64,000 nt of DNA from Homalodisca vitripennis (Eukaryota > Arthropoda > Insecta > Hemiptera > Cicadellidae), in contig NC_060214.1 of the NCBI RefSeq assembly GCF_021130785.1, positions 40,779,001-40,843,000 of the forward strand, read 5' to 3'. The notes under the pieces were generated by a model. It made no database searches, had not been told where the DNA came from, and was given only the letters and a program-made list of their open reading frames with translations. Made by a program: the position numbers and the translations under genes. Positions 23,691 to 35,775 of this stretch are shown one piece after another; the first letter of the stretch is position 1; every line of letters begins with the position of its first letter.

Positions 23691-23990
23691 CGGAACCGAT
23701 GTTCGAGGAATCGATGCGTGAGCACGTAAGAACATTTCGGTTGGGCAAGGCCGAGCGTTGGCGTTAGTTAATGTATTGTGATTTAACAGAGAGCGGCTCG
23801 GAACCGAAAAGGAAGCGGACATCGGGGAATTCCGCGCGGGTGGAGGGGAGTTCTCAGCACGAGAGGGGGAGGCTGTTCGGACGCGGAGAGAAGAAGAATA
23901 ACAACGCACACCAGTATCGTTTGTTACGCTATTTCATTCAGTTGGCTACAGGTAGCGCTGTCGTCGACAGTGGTAAGTGGGACACCTGTT
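23690..23990 (+). promoter_or_regulatory. CpG-rich island with splice donor: candidate promoter/first exon
   Basis: In an AT-rich region this block has about 27 CpGs in about 290 bases, e.g. 'ccgcgcgggtgg' and 'ggacgcggagag'. It ends at a good donor, TG|GTAAGT, with GT at 23973. The plus strand is open from an ATG at 23771 to that donor, with EPKRKRTSGNSARVEGSS and a basic Arg/Lys-rich stretch; whether it is translated is unknown. It could be the 5' non-coding exon of the SUR-like gene starting at 42244, or the 5' end of another gene. The minus-strand frame (23658-23909) has no support. Confidence 0.45.
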
Positions 23991-26339
23991 GACATCACGT
24001 GTTTTGACGAAATAAACCGAGTTACAATCAGCTGTTTTGTTGTAGTTGAAATTAAAATTAATAACACTGACCTACATTTAAAATATTATTCTGCGTTAGT
24101 ATCATTATTTTGGACTTCTACTTGCTTATTATTCGTCACTGATTAAATTTGTTTACAGTTAATTGTGCTAAGAAAACTTGCATTTAATTCGAAAAAGAAT
24201 GAAACTAGGTTATAATGTGTTGTTTATAAATAAATATTTACTTTGTAAATATTCACACGTAATTATTGTATCGTATCTTACTTTAAATTATTGAACACAC
24301 TACGACAGTTGTTAACCTGAAATTGTCTAGCAATTTTTACCATGAACGAAATTAAATTTTCTATACAAATTTGAATTGTTTTGCCAATGCGTACTATTTT
24401 CATACCTGTAGTATAGCCTGTAGTATTTTCATACTCTAGCTGTTTTATAGTTTCGACCAGATTTTCTCAAACATTGTAGTGTATAAGTATACCAAGAGGA
24501 ATGGCTTAAGCAGTGGTAATAATTAATGGATAAATTTGAAATTCTGCACATCAAAATAAAACACCGTAAAACGCTAAAATAATATTTTGTTCCGTTTATG
24601 ACATTCCGCCTCATAATGGAAATGTCTCATGAAAATCGTTAAGAATATGTCAAGCCGTATATCGTTTTAAAAGTTGTGATCTGGGTATAATGACGTGCAA
24701 AGATAAAATTCTTATAATTCTGATAAAATGATGGCCATTTACCATTTTTGAATTTAAACAGGCCTTTTGATTTTATGTTCAAGTTGCATACAAAAATTAA
24801 CAATTATTAAAGTTAACATCACTAAACGTACAGACGGTGTAAGTACCATGAATTACTTGGGATAAAAAGTTGGGTTTAATTTTAAAGTATATATTTACCT
24901 TCAGAATTTCTCATCCAACAGCAATAAAAATATTAAACAACTTTCCGCCAAACTGATATGTTATTTTGAATTCTTAAATCATAAATTTCTTTTTTTACAC
25001 CTTAAATATATTAAATAAATTCCATAATATTAATACAAAGCAGCCGTAATTTACTCTCGGATTTACAAATGTATTTCTTTAATCATGCCAATCTTATTAG
25101 GACATTTAAAAATTATATACAACTTGGCCCAGGGACGTATCCACAAAGAAGATTATGGGGGTGTTTCCACACACTTTTTTAAGTGTAAGAATAACCACTT
25201 GTAAATCCAAAATATACTCCGATTAGTGTTGGCAACCAAGTCAGCGCGTTGTTTTCCTTCGTAATTACAGAAACTAGTGCTTTATACTATATATAGTAGT
25301 GATTATATAGGTACTTACTGTTATCAACCCCTGTAATGGAATTTAAGTACGCCCCTAGATTTTCCACTGATACCTTATTGAGCGTCGCCTGGACGAGGTG
25401 ACGCATGATCATCCTAGGTTGACGATTTGGTCAGTTGCATTTAAACAAAAACCATTAAAACATTGTGGAAAATTTTTATTTCCATAATTAAGGCTATACA
25501 AAGTATCTGTCACCTAGTCCATCAGACTAGTGGGTCACCGCTCGATGTGCTAGCCCATTATTGAGTATTTTACGACAAGTCGTGTAGTTGAATACATCAG
25601 ACCACAACGTTATTATGATACAATAATATGTAAACATCACAAGTGTAACAACATTACAAATGTACATATTTTAGTTCGGGGCTAGTGCGCTTGTTGGTTG
25701 GATACATGTATACGGGTGTTGACAAAGTGTTTACTCCTTTGGTGTTGTGGGTTATTTGTAAGCAAATCGTTTTCGTGCAGAAAAGTAGATTGTTTATTAT
25801 TAATTACCAGTAACACTAGTAACAGGTACGATGGATATATATATATTTAATTGTTTTAGCAGTTTTTATTTTCTGAACCTTTGCAAGTGACATGCTACCG
25901 AATATTTATAATATAGTCTACACGGTTATTTATAACGATCATTATAAAATAGATAGTAGGTAATTTATAAAATAATTATATGTTAAGACATTTGAAATAA
26001 TATTAATAACATATCATAACATTAACTCTTTACTTATTAGTAAAGTACTTGTTAGTTGAGATGCTGTGGGCGTGACACTGGCAGAGGGATGAATGTGAGA
26101 TTGTGTGTGATAAAAGTTAGGATTCATTAGTAATAAATACTTTAATTTATTTGTACATTAAAAGTATAATTTTATTTTATATGTTTTAAGAATAACAGAA
26201 GTAGTTAATTTATTAATGTGTTAAATTTTAATTATAACACGTTAAAATATTATATTAATTTCACCAGATCGTTTAAATGTAATTATTTTTTTATTTTATT
26301 ATCATTATCATTTTTGTTTTATTCTTATGGTAATATTTA
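23991..26339. other. AT-rich DNA, no gene recognised
   Basis: No exon, RNA gene or bounded element is evident. Near 25375-25560 there is a slightly more complex stretch containing 'gacgaggtgacgcatgatc' and an imperfect palindrome around 25508-25540. Confidence 0.55.
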
Positions 26340-26442
26340 TTTAATGTTTTAAATTTGACGTTGTCGCAGGTTAAGTGTAAGAAAGGGCCATGCGGTCTTA
26401 ACTTTGTCTGTATAAATAAAGAATTTTTCATTTCATTTCATT
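26340..26442 (+). mobile_element. 3' tail of a plus-strand LINE
   Basis: 'gtaagaaagggccatgcggt', then 'cttaactttgtctgtataaa', then 'taaagaatttttcatttcat' with a (CATTT)n repeat is a LINE 3' UTR ending in a short tandem repeat. No coding sequence is identifiable upstream. A partial, severely truncated copy. Confidence 0.55.
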
Positions 26443-27474
26443 AGTAAAATGGGGAGTGTGTCAATTAATTCTAGATTTAGCTAGTATGATGAAGCTATAA
26501 ACCATGTATATACTGTTAATATATCACATTTTTATCTTCAATCGTTTTTATTTGTATTTAAAAATTGCCTCAACTTATTACTTTAAATGCAACTGCAATT
26601 TCTTGTGGATTCCTCAATTAAAACATTTCTTTCATCCTCAGGAAAGTAAATTGATAGGAAAATAATTTGCTATAAATTTGAAATAAAATTATTTTCCCAC
26701 AAAAAAATTGATTGCCTTACCTTAAACTGTTCTAAAAGTTGGAACGAAGTAATATAATACAATGCTGATTGAGTTATTAAACCACGGATTTTGGGGTTAC
26801 CAATTTAAAATGGTTTTGTATCGGTGTTACTCATTTTAATCAATAAGAGCACTTTCTGAATTGGAAGTATTTTCTTTTTGAATCTTAAAATGATTTTGAA
26901 AATTCCACATTTTTTATTACTAGGGTTCTAAAAGTACAAATCTCTGCTAATTTATTTATAGGGAAACATTGGCTTATGTTAAAGCATATACACGTGAGTT
27001 GGCAATTTAAACTCATTATTTTCCATGAATGTTGATTTAAACACATACAAGTACAAAACTGACATAAAAACTAGTTTTGAAAAAGTACAGAGAAACAGCT
27101 GAGCGAGGTGTATTACGTTCTTAAATCTAAATATAACTTTTCTTCTAGAAAACATGATGCATCTATACTAGAAAAATTATAGGCCTACCTTAAATATAAT
27201 TTTGAAACACACCGAACATCTAGAATGTGCTCGTGGATCAAAATACTTTTTTCCAAATATCTCATCTAACTTAAAATTTTACAAGAAATTATTCAATAGT
27301 AACATGACTCCTAAGGAACTTTCGCTCAGTATATACAAAGTTTTATTTGACATCTTCCGTATACTCTACACTCCATTGTGTCCAGCTGCTCTGGGGCATG
27401 TAACATCTTGTTTATGTCACGAACTCCTTCTTCATAATACGAGAATCATCACACATGTGTAATGGGTTGAATAT

Positions 27475-27620
27475 CTCAATTCATGCCCACTTTCCCAGCG
27501 TTCAAACCACTTCTTAACACACGAACTCTACTTGCCACCTGCGAATTAATGACACAGCCTGATGCCTGTGATCAATGAGTCGGTGCATCATTTGCAGACC
27601 TTATCGGACTACAGGCCCTT
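27475..27620 (-). pseudogene. Possible mariner-type helix-turn-helix fragment and repeat
   Basis: The minus strand near 27530-27486 reads CVKKWFERWESGHE, reminiscent of the HTH region of mariner-like transposases. The adjoining 27540-27620 is a separate repeat-like stretch ('cactgaagaagggcctgtag' on the minus strand). Too short for certainty. Confidence 0.25.
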
Positions 27621-27924
27621 CTTCAGTGCCACAGTCCAAAGAGCGTAACCACCGCATCGCTTAGAACATAATGCTGGTTAATGCACAGGATCACAAGATC
27701 GAAACAAAAGGAAAACGGCGTAATCCAGAATGATCTGTAATAGAAGCGACGACTAAATTCATTGACACCCAAATTATAAGAGGGGTGCCTTGAGTAGTTT
27801 AAGTTTACACGCTGCAAAAGCTGCAAATATGATTATTACCAGTAATTGAAGCTAGTTTTATCTTAAAGGTACAATAAACTAACAATGGAGTACCATAATA
27901 CCAAACAGAACGCATCGAAAGAGT

Positions 27925-28110
27925 TATTATATACATAAACGGACTCCCCTTGGGCCTTTTGACTCCAGAATCAATACAGTTCTTCTTTGGACCGAGAGAA
28001 ACCTTTGTACTAAGTGTTATGGCTATAGAACTTTTCCATGCAAATTTAGCACACAGAAAACAGACGAACGGACTGACAACGGTACGATTTTTAGACGGAT
28101 CTATCGAGAC
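27925..28110. repeat. Dispersed repeat, copy 1 of 2
   Basis: This matches about 47395-47570 in the same orientation: 'cggact', 'ccttttgactccagaatc', 'agttcttctttggaccgaga' and 'gaaacctttgtactaagt', then 'aacttttcc' and 'cagacg'. Open frames across it on both strands are shadows of the repeat. Confidence 0.65.
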
Positions 28111-28371
28111 GAATATTATCGTCTTTTCATCTGTTGGTTGATTTGCCCGTCTCTGAGAGCAGAGTTCGTAATAAGCTTGGGTCTCGAGTCTCAAATTCTC
28201 TTCGAATTCTTCGAGTTGGCTTTTTTGGTTGAACACATATGTACCAAAGCTGCGGGATCTTGCAGGGTAGTAAGTCTATCAACTCTAACCAACCAAATAT
28301 GGGATTGGGTGAACCAGAAGTTTGACCAGTGCCGTCCCTATCAATCCTTCCTTGCTATTGTCATCCAATTT

Positions 28372-28572
28372 TTAAGGAGAGGCCGATCCCCTATTTAACC
28401 CTAATCTGCCAGTCCTCATAGGCCATTGACCTATGCGAGGATCTTATCAAAAAGGACAAAGAGGAGAGTCGGTACAGTGGAAGGCAATGGTCACAGACAG
28501 GATTTGAACCTGCGCCAAACTCTAACTGGATCCTAATTCTGCTTTAGATTGCTCGGCCACCCGCTCTGCCAA
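28372..28572 (-). mobile_element. tRNA-derived SINE, near full length
   Basis: On the minus strand the head begins near 28572 with 'cagagcgggtggccgagcaa' (A-box-like, leucine/serine tRNA style), and a B box 'ggttcaaatcc' lies near 28510. The body has 'gataagatcctcgcatagg' and 'ggactggcagattagggtta', and ends in 'ccttaaaaatt'. It is the same family as 35379, 35608 and 45531. Confidence 0.8.
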
Positions 28573-31500
28573 TGTTTCCATTTAGATTTTGTTCCCGTAG
28601 CAGGTGAAAAAATATTTAGCTGACGATTTTCGATAAGTAGATTCATATATTATCCCATGATGACGTTCAAGATTTCACTCTGTTAAATAAAACTAATCAA
28701 ATTGTACTCATAATCGCGACATTATATAACTATCAGTTTCTGAGCCTGCCTCTGATTCAACAGTAGTGTAGATACCTACTTAGTAACATAGAGGTCTGAG
28801 AAATGGTCTTAAGCGTGTCTCAGGAAAACGGTAGGAGATTACCATCCGTGCTGCAGAGACCGTGGAGTCAAATGGTTTATCCACTTATCCGATTTTGTTA
28901 GTCGGATGAGTTATATCACTGCTTATTCATTTCCTCTTTTAAATCCACCCCTTGACAGTTTGTATTTTAATTGTTGGTGTCTATAAAACGTATAAAAAAT
29001 AATATAACCACGATATTATTTTTAACGCTGTCGTATAAAGGAACTGATCTCTCTTCTACCTGGGTAATTAATAGGCCTAATTTAACAAAATTTAGTAAAA
29101 AAATTTATTTATAAAAAAAGTTTAAAAATCTGTATTTCAAACGTTCTTGTCGTTTTATTTCTTGTTTTTACACTCATAAAATGCAGGATTAGGTAGCTAC
29201 TTAATTAGGTAAGCTGATGTAATCATACTAATTGATGACAATTTAATGAAATCACGCAACTGAATTAAGTAAATTAGAACTCTAAAACTTTGCAACAAGT
29301 CGTGAATTTAATAAAGGAATGGCTCAGGTTTGAGTGCTGAAAGAGAAAAGAGCAAATCATTTTTGAGTCAGCGTTAAGTAATAGAGGAAGTTGTAAAAGA
29401 AATGTGCGATTTGGACGACCTTTTTTCAGTTCAAATGATTGCCTTCTTATTGCACAAAAACAGTTCTAATGCAATCCAGATGTGCAAATACAAACCATCT
29501 GCTCTTATTGATACAGATCAGTATCGCATAGTTAGTTGGTGGGACTGCTACGCGATTATCGGGCTTCCTCACTCGCTTACTCAGCGGCTGATTGACTACG
29601 AAACAATACAAATAATATTATGTAAAAATACAGTTTCATTGTCTATTGGCAAATTAAGTTAATATTTTTCTATACCATACATCTTAATGCACCTTCAAAA
29701 ATTTCCTAATATGGAAAACATAAAAAATCCCGATGCAAGTTAACCGATTTTGGATTATTTAATCTAAAACACAATCAAAGTTATAAAATCGTACCGTTCA
29801 GTTTCTGTTGACAGTAGTACAATTTTGGAAATTACAGTTTTAGATAATTATTAGTATTTTTATAACTTACACTTAGGACGTTTTATTAAAACAACAATAT
29901 TTGTGTTATATAAATACGTAAATTTTATAGCTCATTACTCTGTGTGGGCGATAAAATTCTTGTTTTATATACCTAGTGAAATAGTTCTTAAATCTAACCC
30001 AACCCTTTTAAAAAACTTAATTTTATACATTAAAACTTTCTGTAGGCGCAATTTACAGTTGTAGTATATGCATCTAAACGCTTAAATTTGTAATACAAAC
30101 TTCGAGTCTTTTGAACTGATCTCGTACCGTTATTAGTGATTATATACAACAAATAAAACTAACGATAGTGTTTATTTACTCCTAAAATTATCTTGGTCTC
30201 CTTTTTATTATTCATTCATCATCTGATTAAAAGGCTGGATTAGATTAAAGCGTGGAGAAAGCTGATTAGAGGCAAATGAGAGGACAGGAAGAAAGAGTAA
30301 GATGTGGAGACATACAGGCGCACTGTAATCTATCTAGTTAGGTCTTATAAGAAAAACATCCATGTAAATCATAATGATGTAGCTTGGATAATGATGATAC
30401 ATTAGTATATTAATTTTAAAGTGGTCCCGAAAAACGAATGAGCAGAAAACCCCGTGAATAGACCCCAGGTGTAGTAAGTTTTACACTCTTGTTACTGGAG
30501 GAAGTACACCTGAAGTTTTTAGAATCACTTACGAAACACTCTGTATAGTTTTAACAGCAATAACATAAGAACAGTTAATTTATTAGGATAAGTTTATCGG
30601 GGCAAATAATATCATTAATGTTGCATTTTAGTTTAATTAATAGATTTACCAAATTAGTTACCGCAAGTTGCAGTAATAATGCGAGTAACAATAGAGAAAG
30701 TACATAATATACTAAATAAAAACTCCATTTTCATTAGTTGTGGTTATATTAACAAGGTAGGTATTTTATGCCGAGTCAAACCAATCGATCAGAGATAAAG
30801 TTGTAAAATTTAATCCAGGTTTACATTTTGAACATTGGAATTGATCAGCTGATCGATGCGTTGTGTAATAGTAGCATATACACTCATTACCGCATTAGTA
30901 CTGTAATGAATGCTATTTATTTGAACATTAGTACTCTTGCAGATCACTAAAATATACTTCAATCGGGTAACATTTATTCATCACATTACGTTTTAGTCTA
31001 TTTTTAACACTTGCAAGACTTGCAGATAATTTAAAATTCGTTTAAATAGTAAACAATAATAATAATAATTAAAAACCCCGATTATTGCGGAATAATATAT
31101 TTCGCGCCTTGTTTAGTGATTATGATCATTGTCGGGAATGGTGCTATATTTTTGTAGGTGAAAACCGATGCAGCATAAATAAACAGAGACGGAAATATTA
31201 CCCAGGAAAACATTCCGATAACAACCCTTGATACCTCAAATGATCCTAATCGCCATCTTTTGTAGTTGAAAACTCTCTAAGGCAAACTTTGGCGCAAAAA
31301 TCTACAATAACAACCAATACGTAGGCCTAAGAGTTTAAACATATACAAATGTAACAATTCCATAAAAATTAAGTATTACAGTTAAAATAGAGCACTCAAT
31401 TTGGAAGAACTGTTTTTAATACGATATCTGCATTCGATAATCAAATGATTCCGACATAAAATGAGTAACCCTCCCATGGATGGCAACAATGGCCGTCCGT

Positions 31501-32284
31501 TTTGTTTGAGGTTTGAGATCAGTTTGTGTTGGTGTTTAACGAGAAGTTGTGTCATGGGAATGAATTGCGAATTGATTTGAATATATTTCAACCTAACATT
31601 TAATGAAATTTGGGGAATCTACTCGAATACACTCATAGAAAGACAATCCAGACCTATATGACTCAGTGGAGACCAGTCAACGAAATTCCCTAATGACATG
31701 CTGTGCCGTTTAATTGGTAATACTTAGGTCAGCCCGACGTTTTGCACTGTAAACAGCGTCTGTGTTTTATCTTGTCCATGTTTGTCTCGTTAGCGTACTG
31801 CACAATAGGGTCTTTGTTGGGTCGTGTGCCTATTTAGATAATTAACATACTCCAGGAACAACAATGGGACTAGACTTTAACCTTGAGGAACTCCCAGTTA
31901 AATGGAAAATAGTTTGAAACAGCTCAACCTGATGAATTCTGTATATGGACGCACTGAAAGTGGTGGATTAACGGATTTTAAAAAATATTTTGTTTTGAAC
32001 TTCTAGCTCTTTTTAAAATAACTTCCCTGAACACTGAAAAAGAATGAAAATATTTTGATCACTACACATTAATTAGTCCCAAATACAAACTGGGACTAAA
32101 GAAAGGACTGATATGTTTTTTATTCATTTATATTTCAGTCATATTTTATTTAGGTAAATGATATTTTTAATTAAATGAAATTTAAGAAAATAACCTGTTT
32201 TTAATATTTTTCATTGAACATAATCACATTTTATATAAAAAACACTTTACTCCCTGAACAGGTACACATTACTGTAAAATGTTC
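28573..32284. other. AT-rich DNA, mostly unassigned
   Basis: At 30420-30550 a minus-strand segment starts with a degraded 'tatacagagtgtttcgtaag', similar to 'ACAGGGTGT' repeat ends at 36277 and 37725. The 86-codon frame at 29402-29662 has no recognisable domain, conservation clue or splice context, so I do not call it. Confidence 0.45.
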
Positions 32285-32800
32285 GTATCTTTATCTCCAA
32301 TTCAATTCAAAACAGCTTTATTCACTTGGCATATACACACATACAAGAATAGCGTCACGATTTAATTCATATTCGTACCAAATTAGAGAGAGAGAAAAGA
32401 ACAAGAATACATAACAGAAAACACGAGATTTATCAACAGGAAATAGAAAAAGTTTAAAATACAATTATTACAGTTGTTAAAAGGTTATAATGATAACAGT
32501 TAAAATTAACAGTTAACATTAAAATTAAAACAGTTAACATTAAAACTAAACCATCACAATTGAAACAGTTACAAGTGAATAGCTTTTGGCATACAACTAT
32601 TAATTATGGGGTACTCTACCTCCAGAATCATCACAGGAATTCATTAAAGGAATATGTAGCCTTTTTGATGAGAAACTTTTTAAATTTAATTTTAAATTTA
32701 TTGAATGTAGCCTCTGACTTAATTTCAATAGGGAGATTGTTGTAAAATTTTGATCTAATATACGTTGGTTTCTTTTTTATATCTTCAGGCGTTTTTATTT
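32285..32800 (-). mobile_element. LINE 3' fragment, minus strand
   Basis: From about 32780 the minus strand reads KKKPTYIRSKFYNNLPIEIK, then SEATFNKFKIKFKKFLIKKA, then TYSFNEFL and a stop near 32637. This is the C-terminal end typical of jockey/CR1-like LINE ORF2. The 3' UTR runs to a tail with (GAATT)n at about 32299-32308. It is related in type to the fragments at 6056 and 63610. Confidence 0.75.
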
Positions 32801-33050
32801 GAGTATAATTACAAAATTGCCTAAATTCCCTTCTTTAAATGCTTGTAATTTTACATAGAGTTGTAAAATAGTCTTTTGCTTTACTCTGGGTACTTATTTC
32901 AAAGAAGTATGAATTAAAAAAAAAAAAAAAACCAAAATTGTTTGTACCACTTAAAACACTGTGTTGGAGAGCATGACCTCTGACACCATGTGTTCAGTAG
33001 GCCACAGTGTCATAAGCTTTACTTATATTTTAAAAAATATTTGTAAAAAA

Positions 33051-33422
33051 GGGTCTTTTTCGTTTAAGGGCCAGCACAAAAGACCCTAGCTTGCCTATTC
33101 AAAACTCAGATCACGCGATGCTTGGCCGCTGCGCAGCGCTTTGCGCTGCTTGCTCTTTTAGAAAAAAAATTAACTCGAGCTTGCAAAGTCCAAGCCCAGA
33201 TCAACTCACCACGCTAAAACTCAGACAGAACTAACACAGGTTACATTACAGGCAAAAGATAAGCGGCGCGCGTTTATCACTGATAAGATAAGACGAGTTT
33301 ATACTAGAAGTAGTACCTGGACTACTGCCCTACGAACTAATAACACCAAAAAAACGATTAAATGCACTGTCAGTCAGGTATAGTATGTTTGTAAGGTGCT
33401 GGCCCTTAAACGAAAAAGACCC
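33051..33422. mobile_element. MITE with 27-bp perfect terminal inverted repeats
   Basis: The left end (33051-33077, starting GGGTCTTTTTCGTTTAAGGG) and the right end (33396-33422) are exact reverse complements over 27 bases. The interior of about 318 bp has no ORF; it includes a GC-rich patch with the hairpin GCAGCGC-TTT-GCGCTGC near 33135. Flanks are A-rich (GTAAAAAA left, GAAAAAAC right), so an 8-bp target duplication is possible but not clean. Perfect ends suggest recent activity. Superfamily unknown. Confidence 0.85.
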
Positions 33423-35378
33423 GAAAAAACCCTTAGAATCTGCAAAATGTTATTCACTGAAGATAAGGGAATCACTTTATGACGTCAAGAGTTGACTTTT
33501 GTTTAAACAAACCGAAATTGGATGAATGTAATTGACCCATAATATTAAAGACTGAAATTGACTGACGCTGTCATTAGTGCTGTAATGAATGTAATGCATT
33601 ATACGGTTTATGGAATATAACGGATTTGGGGATAGGTAAAAGTTATAACTATTACTATTTATATTTTAGCTTAAATTAGATATACAAACATTTTGATAGA
33701 AGAATCTGCGATAGCCGTTATTTAATATAACCTTTATTTACTAGTTAGAATATCCAGATAAAACTAAGTTCATTGATTGATCCTCTAATCATGTTGACCT
33801 TAAAATGCATACTACGAGTAGTTTTGCAGGAGTTTTAGTTGACAGTAAAACATTTGTAATTGCTAGTTATGGGGGGGGGGGGGAATGCGAGACGTACAGA
33901 AATATAAATTACCCTGCTTAAATGACGAGCAACAAATTTATGTTTGAAAAGCCGGAGACTGCACAGTTCAAGGTCTCTTGACTTCTAGTCTTGGTTGAGA
34001 TAACACAATGAAGTAGTACCGTTGTGATTACCCGTTCTTTCCGCCAGTTACTGAGGCGGAAAGAACGGCTTTCTTAAGCTTTCTTTTTTGTAGTATTCCA
34101 TTTTGCTAGCATCGGCGTAACTCGCATATCTTTCCACTTCAGGTTGGAACATAAAGCAACGCTGAACTGCCATTAAAACACCGTAAAAATAAGCGATAAG
34201 CTGATAACAGTTCGCTTTGAATCACTAGTAGATAATGGGTAACGGCCATAAACAAGATGGCGTCCATGGAGCCATCAAAAAGACATCGTGAGAGAGAAAG
34301 AGAGCGATGGATGGGTGTTGATGTGCAATGACAGGCTTGAGGACCAACTTCCGAATTAGTAGCCAATTATGTGATGTGTGGGGATCACACTACGTGTCTA
34401 AAACACTGCCAGAGTCATGGCACTAGTGTCACCACGTGGCCTGTATATCAACCGGTGTATGTGATTGGCTGAGCGTTAGCAAAGTTGGGTTTGAACAATT
34501 CATTTCTGCACGTGTATCTGTCTGTCTGTCCATATGGTATCTTGAAAACGAACTGACCTATAGACTAAAAATTTTGAATGAAGCTTCATTTCTATATAGG
34601 CAACATTAATTTCCATGATCGTGGTGCATGTCACTCCATAGAATTTATCTGGACCTTAGCGTATATTGTTACTTTGGTCGTATGTGTAAACATGATAGGA
34701 ACAAAAAAATAGCAGAACAATCTAAGTATAACCATATGAGATAACGTGTTACATTTTTACTCATAGAGTAAAAAAAAAATATAATAGAGTGGAAGTCAAT
34801 GTTAAGTCAGTGACGAAATTTGATTTCAACTGCTACGAATTCAACCAGTGATTTGATTTTATGAAGACTGCTATGAAACATAACCTGTGGACAAACATGT
34901 GAATGTATCATGTGGCAAGATATCTCGAGAAAAATTTCATTTACAGATGTTATATTTTGTATGAACATTCATTTCCATCTAGACAAGAACTTTATGATGG
35001 TACATGTCCAATCATGGAATTTAGTTGAGCATCATTAACAAAGAGTCTCTTTTGTATGCCGAGGGAATGAAAAATTTCGATTCTGTACAGTTGTTGTCTG
35101 TCTGTCTATCAGTCCACAGGACATTTCAAGAATAAAATGACCTATAGATTTGACAATTTGGAAGCAACTTCAGAGAAGCCTGTTACTGGACATGTGGTGT
35201 TTCTTACTTACACCTTGTAAAAAGTAAGGTTATAAGAAAAGAAGTTTTTATTTGTCTTTTTCAGCGTATTCCCCAGGGGTATACAGAAATGGCACAGGAA
35301 ACCAATCGTCTAAGATCGAACGTTTCAAAAGGTTGGCAATACTGTCTTTACATGACCCAAATGAAGAAACAACAGCAG
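33423..35378. other. Non-coding DNA with hairpin and dispersed repeat fragments
   Basis: A G tract lies near 33871-33883 and a perfect hairpin at 34032-34068. Two diverged copies of a repeat containing 'tgtctgtctgtc' then 'gacctatag' occur near 34500-34640 and 35095-35200. No gene is seen; the frame at 34139-34366 is unsupported. Confidence 0.5.
34032..34068. repeat. Perfect 14-bp hairpin
   Basis: CCGTTCTTTCCGCC at 34032-34045 and its exact reverse complement at 34055-34068, separated by AGTTACTGA. It is not followed by an obvious Helitron CTRR end on either strand. Confidence 0.9.
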
Positions 35379-35607
35379 TGAGAGCCGATGGTCGAGCGGT
35401 CTAAGACGCTGGACTTGGGTCTGAGTTAGAGATAGCGTAGGTTCTAGTCCTGTCTGTGACAGTTGCACTTTTTATTAGTACCATCGACCTTGTACTGTAT
35501 CGACTCTCCCCCTTATTCTGTTTGATAAGATCCTCGCACATGCCAGTGGATAGGCAGACTAAGGCTTGAAAGGAAGCCGGCCCCTTCTTTTTCTTAAATA
35601 TATATAT
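35379..35607 (+). mobile_element. tRNA-derived SINE, full length
   Basis: The head 'gagccgatggtcgagcggtc' resembles a leucine tRNA 5' half (A box), and 'ggttctagtcc' near 35440 is the B box. The body includes 'tactgtatcgactctccccc', 'gataagatcctcgcac' and a poly-T/A-rich tail with (TA)n. It stands tail-to-tail with the next copy. RNA polymerase III transcription is expected for the family. Confidence 0.85.
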
Positions 35608-35775
35608 CCCAATATGCTACTGGCCTGTGCGAGGATCTTATCAAACAGAAAATGGAGAGTCCGATATAGTACAAGGTCGATGTTACTGATAACAAGTGTT
35701 ACTGTCACAGATAAGATTTGAACCTGCTCTATCTTTAACTCAGACCTAATGTCTCAGACCGCACGGCGGCGGTCA
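35608..35775 (-). mobile_element. tRNA-derived SINE, inverted partner
   Basis: On the minus strand the head lies near 35770, with B box 'ggttcaaatc' near 35725. The body again has 'tttgataagatcctcgcaca'. Together with 35379-35607 it forms an inverted pair with almost no spacer. Confidence 0.8.

Noticed and set aside
27805..28398. Overlapping frames of 63-143 codons on both strands
   Set aside because: They read through a dispersed repeat and a SINE; the repeat's second copy near 47395 does not keep the frame.
29402..29662. 86-codon plus-strand frame
   Set aside because: No recognised domain, no splice context and no codon signal that separates it from chance.
34032..34068. Helitron 3' end
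   Set aside because: The hairpin is right in kind, but no CTRR terminus follows at the expected distance on either strand.
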